This document shows, in pieces, positions 56,237 through 64,000 of a stretch of DNA of 64,000 bases. The translations under genes and the position numbers were made by a program. This stretch comes from Linanthus parryae. Its lineage: Eukaryota; Streptophyta; Magnoliopsida; Ericales; Polemoniaceae. The DNA lies in NCBI GenBank assembly GCA_023055425.1, contig JALGPY010000010.1, positions 20,061,363 to 20,125,362 on the forward strand, written 5' to 3'. Under the pieces are notes generated by a model, which saw only the letters and a list, made by a program, of their open reading frames with translations, had not been told where the DNA came from and did no database searches. Every line of letters starts with the position of its first letter. The first letter of the stretch is position 1.

Positions 56237-57736
56237 TTAAGAAGAACAAGAAGATGAAGTCACAGAACCTATATCAACAACTCCACGAGCTTGACACAAA
56301 CCATGAAATCTGGCTGCTGAGAGAGGCTTTGTTAGAAGATCAACTAACTGAGATTCAGTACCAACATGATGAACAGCCAAAGCACTAGTAGCAACCCTGT
56401 CTCTCACAAAATAACAATCAATCTCCATGTGCTTTGTCCTGCTATGAAGAACTGGATTCTGAGCCAATTGTAGTGTAGCAACATTATCACAATAGATCAC
56501 AGGAACCTCATTTAAAGACACCTTCAATTCTGTGAGTAAAATCTTCAACCACAACACATCAGAGGCTGTATGAGCAAGAGCTCTAAACTCTGCTTCAGTG
56601 GAGGATCTTGAGACTGTAACTTGCTTCATAGAAGTCCAAGCAAGCAAGTTCTTGCCAGGAAACACACAAGATCCAGTAACTGACTTCCTATCCACTTGAT
56701 CACCAGCCCAATCACTGTCTGAATAAGCAACCAGATCCAAAGGACTAGTTTGAAACTTCAATCCAAAATGAACAGTTCCTTTAACATATCTAAGTATTCT
56801 GTGAAGAGCTTTTTGATCAGAAACTGCAGGCATATGCATTCTTTGACACACATAGTTCACGACAAAAGATAAGTTTGTCCTTGTAACTGTTAGATATTGC
56901 AAAGATCCCACAAGACTTCTAAAAGCAAAGGGATCAGGCAAAGGTGTAAGATCAGGACACTTGTCAACTTTAAGAGCCATCTGAGTAGGAGAGGGTTTGC
57001 AATCTGAGAAGCCAACTTTTTGCAAAATCTCACTAGCATATTTGGACTGAGAGAGAAGAAATCCCGAAGAGAGAGGGATATAGGAAATACCCAGAAAGTA
57101 AGATAAAGTACCCAAGTCTTTGATGGAGAACTCCTTCTTCATTGCAACAACAAGATGAGAAATGAAGGTAGCATCATTCCCAGTAAGGATAAGGTCATCC
57201 ACATAGACAAGTAAAATGACCACTTTACCCCCAGAATGTCTATAAAACAAGGAAGCGTCTGTCGGAGAAGTCTGAAAACCCTAAGATAGCAAGAAGGTGT
57301 TAAGTAATTGATACCAAGCTCTAGAAGCTTGTTTAAGCCCATACAAAGCTTTCTTTAGACAACATACATGAGTTGGATGAGTAAGATCTTCAAACCCTGG
57401 TGGCTGAATCATGAAAACGGTCTCAGTTAAAGGCCCATGAAGAAATGCATTATTAACATCAAATTGCCTAAGAGGCCACTGAAAATGATGAGCAAGAGTA
57501 AGCACCAGTCTGACTGTTTGTTGTTTGACCACTAAGCTAAAAGTATCATTGTAATCAATTCCTTCTTGTTCGTGAAAACCTTTGGCAACTAGCCTTGCCT
57601 TGCGTCTGGCTATAGACCCATCAGCATGCCTTTTCAACTTAAACACCCATCTACGTCCAATAATGTTGCTATCTTTAGAGGGATAGAAAAGAGTCCATGT
57701 ATTTTGAGCTTGTAGAGCTTGAAACTCCTCTTTCAT
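56237..57736 (-). pseudogene. pol: copia-2 reverse transcriptase and RNase H, one break near 57260
   Basis: 57281-57736 carries WVFKLKRHADGSIARRKARL, QFDVNNAFLHGPL and YGLKQASRAWYQLL, then a TAG at 57281-57283. 56237-57250 resumes with the catalytic LLVYVDDLILTGND, ISHLVVAMKKEF, and RNase H (YSDSDWAGDQVDRKSVTG, STEAEFRAL, HSRTKHMEIDCYFVRD). The usual NVND/DVKNAFLHG region is well kept; one stop/frameshift separates the halves. Confidence 0.92.
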
Positions 57737-57806
57737 AGCTTGTAGCCAAAGAGGTTGAGATATGGATTCATCAACTGTAACAAGTTCTTAATCTGTGACC
57801 ACTGTA

Positions 57807-57938
57807 TGAAGAGAGAATATTTGTGTGGGTTTACTAATACCAGATCTCAATCTTGTGACCATGGGATCTTTATGAAGAGAGAATATTTATCTGGGTTTAC
57901 TAATACCAGATCTCAATCTTGTGACCATGGGATGAGTA
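57807..57938. repeat. 66-bp tandem duplication in copia-2
   Basis: TGAAGAGAGAATATTT... TTACTAATACCAGATCTCAA ...GACCATGGGAT occurs twice head to tail (57807-57872, 57873-57938) with a few differences. It lies at the C-terminal end of the integrase frame, between integrase and RT. Confidence 0.85.
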
Positions 57939-59478
57939 TTAAGAGCAGGAGGAGAAGCAATAGAACCAGATAGGGAGGAGGAAGAAGATGATGTTTGAGA
58001 AGACACAGGTTCAGCTTCAGCTTCAGGAACAGGTGGCACAGTGAGAGGTGTAGAAGTTGAAGTTTCAGGGGTGATGATCTTCACAGAACTAATAGTAGTA
58101 CTGGAAAAAGGAAAGGCATCTAGAATAGCCATATTTTGAGAAGTATCAGCACAAGCAGCTGGAGTAGAGAAAGGAAATACACTTTCTTGAAAAGTAACAT
58201 GTCTTGAGACATAGACTCTTCCTGTAACTGGGTCAAGGCATCTGTAACCACTGGGAGTGTGATAACCAAGAAACATACAAGCCACAGACCTATTAGCCAG
58301 CTTGTGTGGGGTATAGGGTCTGATCCAAGAGTAGCATAAGCACCCAAAAACTCTAATATGGTGTAATGAAGGTGATTCTTGATATAGAAGCTCATAAGGA
58401 GAGACAAAACCAAGAGTAGATAGAGGCATCCTGTTAATTAGATGAACACTTGTAAGAACTCCTTCAACCCAGTATATAGTAGGTACATAACCATAAGTCA
58501 ACAATGCTCTGAGTGTCTCTATAACATGCCTGTGCTTCCTCTCTACAACACCATTATGTTGTGGTGTATGAGGACATGTAATCAAATGTTGAATCCCCTT
58601 TTGTTTGAAGAAAGCATCTAAGACTTTATTACAGAATTCTCCACCCCCATCAGTCTTATTAGTCTTCACAGTGAGAGAGAACTGATTCTGAACTTGATGA
58701 ATGAAGTCTTGTATGGTAGAACACACATCTGACTTGTGAACAAGAGGAAAAATCCATGAGAACCTTGTGAAGTCATCCACTACCAAGAAATAGTATTGGA
58801 AACCAGTATTATACATAACTGGGGCTGGACCCCACACATTCATACGAAGATCGTCCAGAGCAGTAGTGGACCTAGGTTCTGTAGAGGACTTAAATGGAAG
58901 CTTCTTCCCTTTTGCAACAACTCAAGAAGCATAGTGATTTGGAACAAAACAATGAAGTTTTAACTTTTTAAAGAAGGCAGTAGATATGTCACTAGCTGGA
59001 TGACCAAGTCTGGCATGCCAAACTTGACTGAAAGTAGATGCTTGTGGTGAAGTAGTAAAAGCAACATGAGCTGAAGAAGATATGATTTGAGAAGGAGCAA
59101 TGGTGTATAAACCATTAGTAGCCTTCCCTTGATACATGACTTTCCTGGAAAGTTTGTCCTGTATCACCACAGATGTAGCATCAAAATCACAATACAATTA
59201 TTGTCTCTAGCAAGTTTCTGAACTGAAATGAGATTATGAGCTAAGTGTGGAACATGAAGTAACTGATTTAAAGAGAAAATACCAGTAGGAGTAGGTAATA
59301 AATCATCACCACAAGACGGGGCAGCTGTAGAAGAGCCATCATCCAAGACCACATTCGAAGATCCTGTACCAGAGAGATGTCTTGAGTGATGAATATTGGA
59401 GATATCATGAGTAAGATGGCTACTAGCTCCAGAATCCAAGATCCACTGTGACCTTGTGTTAGAACACTGTGCCAGCAA
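57887..59478 (-). pseudogene. pol: copia-2 protease and integrase
   Basis: 59164-59478 has the protease site WILDSGASSHLTHD. 58922-59197 gives the GAG-pre-integrase part (VWHARLGHPASD). 57887-58843 (318 codons) is integrase: FLVVDDFTRFSWIF, TDGGGEFCNKVL, CPHTPQHNGVVERKHRHVIE (catalytic E), FGCLCYSW, MFLGYHTPSGYRCL, then a Ser/Pro-rich linker to MVTRLRSGISKPR. Breaks lie near 59180 and at 58843-58922. Confidence 0.9.
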
Positions 59479-59556
59479 TGCCTTAGGAGTGTAGTCTTCT
59501 TTAAATCTGTGCCAACTTGTGGCTGCAGTGTGACCAGTCTTATCACAGATCTGACA

Positions 59557-60396
59557 TTACACATTAGGTTTAGAACCACCAGACATAGAGGAGTAGCCAC
59601 CTTTTGTCTTTTTATAACCAGGTTTAGAATAACCTTTGGAGTAATTAGGAGTCCGAAACTTAGAATAACCATGCTTAAATGGAGTAGAATACTCAGATTG
59701 AGCAACCAAAGCAACAGGAGAGGCACTATTAGCAAGAAGAGCTTGATGTTCAAGATCAACATGTACAGCTTCTGAGAGAATTCGTGTATGAACTTCTTCA
59801 ATATCAAGAGATAATGGAAGATTTCTAATAACAGGCTTAATGAGATCAAATACAGCAGGTAAACCTTGAAGAGTGTAGAAAACAAGATCCGCATGATTAA
59901 TAGGATATCCTGCAAGAGCAAGTTGCTCAGAAATTAAACGAATCCTTGCTAAGAAATCCTTCACAGATTCAGTACTAGTCTTCTTGATATTATGAAATTG
60001 AACCGTAGATTGTAGATATCAGTGGAATTAAGTTGTGTGAACTTGTTTTCAAGAAATTTCCACAGAGAGAAGGCGGTATGAAGATGCTTAACTTGTACCA
60101 ACAAAGAAGGACTTAAGGTCGCTAAAGACAACTGCGAATATACGAATTCTCCACTAGCCAATTCTGAAATTGAGGATTAGGAGAACAATACAGTCGGCGG
60201 AGTGAATTTCACGTGCCAGAGAAGAATCAGACTGGAGACTATCGAGAAGCAAGCTCGCAGTAAGAGCACTTTCGCACTTAAGATGCCAAACACCGTAGTT
60301 ATGAGAGTCGAGCTTGATAGGTATGAGATGATGAAAATTGGTGATGAAGAACTGGAGATTGGAGGCGACGGTGACCGGAGAAGACGCTACCGCCAT
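59557..60396 (-). pseudogene. gag: copia-2 gag
   Basis: 60154-60396 starts MAVASSPVTV and holds LDSHNYGVWHLKCESAL, the copia gag N-terminal motif. 59961-60161 continues (VKHLHTAFSLWKFLENKFTQ), and 59557-59964 is the helical end (FLARIRLISEQLALAGYPI) and basic tail. A cysteine-poor tail leaves no intact CCHC knuckle in frame; a CNVRSVIRLVTL-like remnant appears in a shifted frame. Confidence 0.85.
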
Positions 60397-60433
60397 GAAT
60401 TACGCCGGAGATGATGAAGATCCACTGATCGGT

Positions 60434-60446
60434 GGCTCTGATACCA
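60434..60446 (-). other. copia-2 primer binding site
   Basis: The minus strand reads TGGTATCAGAGCC directly after the 5' LTR. Confidence 0.93.
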
Positions 60447-60658
60447 TGAGAACAAATGAGAAGAAGAGGAAGAATAGAAACCCTAACTGGAGAGAATTAG
60501 GAAAGTTGTATTTCATTAACAAACTCAATTAACTACTAACATGATTTATACCCAACTTATAACAATCATAACAGAATACACAAGTATTCTATATTTACAC
60601 AATTGACCCCTCAATCTCCATTAACAACATAATAGCCCACAAGCTTCTATATTTAACA
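60447..60658 (-). repeat. copia-2 5' LTR (212 bp)
   Basis: Same length and ends as 55940-56151. Confidence 0.93.
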
Positions 60659-60739
60659 TCGCCTGCTTTCCCCCATGGCTGTGCAGCAAGACATTAACAA
60701 CCTATGAAAAAAAGAGGCACATGTATCTATTGACAAAAA

Positions 60740-61206
60740 GATGAATATTATTTCTTGCATTTTCGCAAGTATGACAGGCCGATGGTGTTACGAGAGCAAA
60801 TCGTTAATGTCAGAGATAAGACACTTTTAGTTGAAGAAAGGGGAAGGAATTTCGTTATATTAGATAATAATAAATTTCGATCAATCGAGGTTTAGATTCG
60901 GAACGTGGGAATTCCAATGGACTATTACTATAAGCAAAATGCAGCGGGCTTGGGTAAGCTTGCTAGAGTATTACTGGACGTTGACTGGTCTTTCTACAGA
61001 ACACATGCAATGGAGAAATTCACGGTTAAAGTGAGAATTTATCCGTATTAGCTACTTGTACGAGGAGGCTATCTTGAGCTCCTTTATGGTCGACCAAAGT
61101 GGGTTTATTTCAGTTACAAAAAAATCTTTAGAGCTTGTCACAGGTGTGGTTGTATTGGTCACACGACTCATCATAGTCACAAGGGTTTGATTAAGGTTTT
61201 GCATGA
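60740..61206 (+). pseudogene. LINE ORF1 fragment (DUF4283 and CCHC-type zinc knuckle)
   Basis: One frame reads DEYYFLHFRKYDRPMVLREQ, later GIPMDYYYKQNAAGLGKLAR, KFTVKVRIYPY, GGYLELLYGRPKWVYFSYKK and CHRCGCIGHTTHHSH. This is the order of plant LINE ORF1 proteins. Two in-frame TAGs and loss of the last zinc-knuckle cysteine show decay. It is a different LINE piece, in the opposite orientation to that at 8.5/18.5 kb. Confidence 0.75.
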
Positions 61207-61217
61207 GTTTGAGGAAG

Positions 61218-61221
<4 letters not shown>

Positions 61222-61249
<28 letters not shown>

Positions 61250-61645
61250 GCCAAAAGGTGAGAACTTCAGATTAATAGGAAAGTTATGGGTACAATTAGA
61301 AAATCAAATACATCTACTACCATCAACAAGTTCAGAACCAGAAATAACCTAAACAAAGTCTTAACAACCTCTCAGACAAAACCAAGAACAAGGATTAACA
61401 AGGATTAACTGAATAGAAATAACACTGGAGAGACACTAAAATCTCGATAGGCAGAGTTGACCTTCCTTAGACCTGATTTCTCCTCCAAGAACTTGCAGAG
61501 AGCTTCTGCATTTGGATCCAGATTTTTATGAGAAGTAGACTTCGTATCCAGTCTTTTTACAAAATTTGCAATACCTAATCACAGCACGAAAGCCTACATT
61601 CACACCAAAGATTAGAGCAAATGACCCTTATGACCTTCAAAGAAC
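61222..61645 (-). pseudogene. Poly(A)-tailed retrosequence (LINE 3' end or processed pseudogene)
   Basis: A 28-base T-run (61222-61249) is a poly(A) tail on the minus strand. Upstream of it a minus-strand frame (about 61577 to TAA at 61405-61407) reads FVKRLDTKSTSHKNLDPNAE then ALCKFLEEKSGLRKVNSAYR, followed by an untranslated stretch. I do not recognise the protein. It is cut at 61649 by the next LTR element. Confidence 0.5.
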
Positions 61646-61649
61646 CACC

Positions 61650-62154
61650 TGTTAGGAATTCAATACGTGAGAAAGCAAGAAAAACAATAAGATCAAGAAC
61701 ACACGAATTATGTGGTTCACTAATTTTGAGACTAGTTACGTCCACGGCCAAACCAAACCCGATTTATTGATGAGAAGCCAAACCAATTACAAGCACACTA
61801 CTAAAAGTCACGATCCTAGCATCTATTTATACTAGTACAGGACTTGGAGAAGCAATCGACCAAAACTAACCCGAGATAAACTAGGAAAAACCTCACATGC
61901 ACCTACTAACCAAAACAAAATTGCCAAAATAAAGACAATGCTGTCCCAATCAATGTTTCCAAAATATTGCCTCCTTTGACCAATCTACTTTTTGACCAAA
62001 AGACCAACCAACAAACCTATAGCTAATGAACCACGCAACAATTCTATACTGCACACATGCACACATGCACACATGCACTGACCAAGTCTTCAACACACAT
62101 GCACACACGGCGCACTAACATTCACTACTATGACTTTGAGTCAAATCCCCAACA
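61650..62154 (-). repeat. 3' LTR of the non-autonomous element (505 bp)
   Basis: Clearly related to 62990-63514, with length differences in the A-run and ACACATGC repeats. Confidence 0.9.
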
Positions 62155-62989
62155 AACCTCTCCCTTGATTCAAACTATATAGCTACCGAACCAATTCTTC
62201 TCATCAATCCAACAAACCAAATCCGAGTGTATTCCCAAGTTGCGTTATTAAACACACTCCCAATGCGTCCCGACAAACGCCTCCTCAATTGACCATGACT
62301 AATGCATACCCCAACGCCACTTAGTGACAAAAGTGCCTATCAAACAATGTCATGCCAATTTGCGCCACCAAGGACCGCACCAAGGCGCATCAATAAAAAC
62401 AACAATCGATGCGTGCCATTCCAAGATCCAACCGCGCAACCAACCGATCCGATGCGTGCACGATAACACACCACTAACCCGCGCCCATGCTCCATGCCTG
62501 GAGCCAGAACCACCCCCAAGGGGCCTAGAGAGCTACATGGTCTTGAGCGTCGATCCTCCTCCCCTTGAAGCAAAATCTCCAGGTGCACGATTCTTGGGAC
62601 ACTCCCTCTTCCAATGACGTTTCTCCCTCCATTTAATAGTTTATTCGAGCCGCCTCCTCCTAGAATTGAATCCTCCTAGCCGCCAAATCCAGATATAGAT
62701 CCAGTTACTCGCCCGGTTGATCACACCATATCGATTGACGCATGCCGAAACTGAAAGCATGCCGGATGTAATAAAACCAGATCCACAATTCCGATGCTCC
62801 ACGAAAAGATCCCGATAGCTCCCCAAACAAGGAATTCGATAGCCTCCCAACCAAGTCTTGGTGTGCCTGCACCCCTGTTTCAGAGGCCAACCAGCGGAAA
62901 CCCAATCTTCTCATTAAACCCGACATATCTTGATCACAAACCCACCATTGCTTCTCTTGAAACTCAACGAACCTGGCTCTGATACCACT
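62155..62989 (-). other. Interior of the non-autonomous LTR element
   Basis: It begins with the purine tract (62155-62171) and ends with the primer site. Small frames on both strands show no retroviral domain. Confidence 0.75.
62975..62987 (-). other. Primer binding site of the non-autonomous LTR element
   Basis: The minus strand reads TGGTATCAGAGCC, two bases from the LTR edge. Confidence 0.9.
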
Positions 62990-63514
62990 TGTTAGGAAAC
63001 CAATACGTGAGAAAGCAAGAGAAAGCAAGAACATCAATAAGATCAAGAACACAAGAATTATGTGGTTCACTAATTTTGAGACTAGCTAGTTACGTCCACG
63101 GCCAAACCAAACCCGATTTATTGATGAGAAGCCAAATCAATTACAAGCACACTACTAAAAGTTATTACCCTAGCATCTATTTATACTAGGAAAAGACTTG
63201 GAGCCAAAGCAAACGTCAAAAAATAATCCGGAACAAACTAGGAAAACCCTCACATGCACGGACTAACAAAAAAAAAAAAAAATCCAAAACAAAGACAATG
63301 CCGCCCCAATCAATGTTTCCAAAACCTTGCCTCCTTTCACCAATATTTTGTTTGACCAAGAGACCAACCAACAAACCTATAGCTAATGAACCACGCAACA
63401 ATTCTTTACTCCGCACATGCACACATGCACTGACCAAGTCTTCAACACACATGCACACATGCACACATGGCCCACTAACATTCAATACTATGACTTTGAA
63501 TCAAATACTTAACA
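62990..63514 (-). repeat. 5' LTR of the non-autonomous element (525 bp)
   Basis: TGTTAGGAAACCAATACGTG to ATACTTAACA; contains several CACATGCACA repeats shared with the other LTR. Confidence 0.9.
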
Positions 63515-63519
63515 CCACC

Positions 63520-64000
63520 TTCATTGTTGTGGTAGCTCCATATAATACTCATTCCTTCATGCACTAGCTAGAGCTCATGACTAAACACTTTCTGGAACTC
63601 GATGATCTGGTGGCACGACCATTTTTGAGAAGTAATACATCATGATGGAATGGAGACAGAAGAATATCACACCCCTACACATTTTCAAGACCCCCACTTC
63701 CCCAATGAAACCTCTCTCACTCTTGGAATCAATCCCTACATAGACTCTCTGGTAGACCCTCTGATCCCATGGTTTCAAAACCGACCCAATTCATCATGAA
63801 CCTAATAGCATAAGTAACAATCCCCCCGCCAAACAGTTCACGAATCGACCACTCACATATCCTGAAATGATCCTCTACCTAGTGAGTGTGTTATGTGTTA
63901 TAACCTGAGGGTATTCGCGCAACAACGACGAGACAAAAATAAGAACGAGACATATATTCAGCATGATTCACTAACGAATTCGTAACGAACCCGCTAGCTA
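63520..64000. other. Unassigned end of the window
   Basis: No domain, repeat or RNA gene recognised. The short frames present look random. Confidence 0.6.

Larger units (their letters stand above)
49382..56928 (+). repeat. 7.5-kb tandem duplication, copy 2
   Basis: Head-to-tail repeat of 41845-49381. It ends inside copia-2, which continues intact to 60658, so the ancestral arrangement before duplication was PRIM2 intron - last exon - copia-1 - host DNA - copia-2. Confidence 0.95.
55940..60658 (-). mobile_element. copia-2, complete Ty1/copia element, 4719 bp
   Basis: Two 212-bp LTRs (TGTTAAATATAGAAGC to ...TTTGTTCTCA on the minus strand), initiator-Met primer site, gag, protease, integrase, RT, RNase H in copia order, and a purine tract. 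The flanks TCTCC (55935-55939) and TCGCC (60659-60663) are a 5-bp duplication with one mismatch. Frames are broken at several points. Confidence 0.92.
61650..63514 (-). mobile_element. Non-autonomous LTR retrotransposon, 1865 bp, without coding genes
   Basis: LTRs of 505 and 525 bp (TGTTAGGAA to AACA), an initiator-Met primer site next to the right LTR, a purine tract (AATCAAGGGAGAGGTT, minus strand) next to the left one, and a CCACC duplication on both sides (61645-61649, 63515-63519). The 835-bp interior (62155-62989) has no gag or pol. It is larger than a typical TRIM. Confidence 0.9.

Overview
The window is nuclear DNA of a flowering plant, probably a eudicot. It has no tightly packed operons. 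It holds one large intron-rich nuclear gene surrounded and invaded by plant-type transposons: Ty3/gypsy, Ty1/copia (including a Sirevirus-like element), LINE, Helitron, hAT, MULE, Stowaway-like MITEs and TRIMs. No rRNA, tRNA or CRISPR array was seen.

Layout. 1-7.7 kb: a decayed Ty3/gypsy element on the minus strand (Athila/Tat-like, tRNA-Asp primer site) whose U3 regions carry a ~70-bp repeat built from paired 14-bp palindromes. 8.5-18.7 kb: a LINE on the minus strand split by a 9.07-kb Sirevirus-like copia element (9179-18249, target duplication ATATG). 18.86-19.61 kb: two Helitron-like elements in tandem. 20.2-43.1 kb: the only host gene I can name, the DNA primase large subunit (PRIM2/PriL, + strand). 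It has 17 coding exons totalling 452 codons plus a probable 3'-UTR exon, an E2F site before the ATG, a GC-AG first intron, a 20-nt exon, and introns swollen by TEs. 41.8-56.9 kb: a nearly identical 7.5-kb tandem duplication carrying the last PRIM2 exon, a small copia element (copia-1, + strand) and the 3' end of a second copia element (copia-2, - strand). 56.9-60.7 kb: the rest of copia-2, complete only in the second copy. 60.7-61.6 kb: a LINE ORF1 fragment and a poly(A)-tailed retrosequence. 61.65-63.5 kb: a 1.9-kb non-autonomous LTR element. 63.5-64 kb: unassigned.

How the parts relate. PRIM2 encodes the iron-sulfur subunit of the primase that starts DNA chains with DNA polymerase alpha; all four expected cluster cysteines are present, so the coding part looks intact. 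Everything else is mobile or derived from it, and every autonomous-type element has stops or frameshifts. Insertions can be ordered from nesting: LINE before Sirevirus; MULE-like element before the hAT MITE inside it; old 0.7-0.9-kb tandem duplication before the Stowaway MITE in one unit; copia-1 and copia-2 before the 7.5-kb duplication.

The most unusual signal is shared by two unrelated LTR elements. Both carry many short palindromes arranged as pairs 20-21 bp apart: TGCGTTTGAACGCA in the gypsy U3, and TTTCAAGGCCTTGAAA in the Sirevirus LTR, 3' region and coding sequence.
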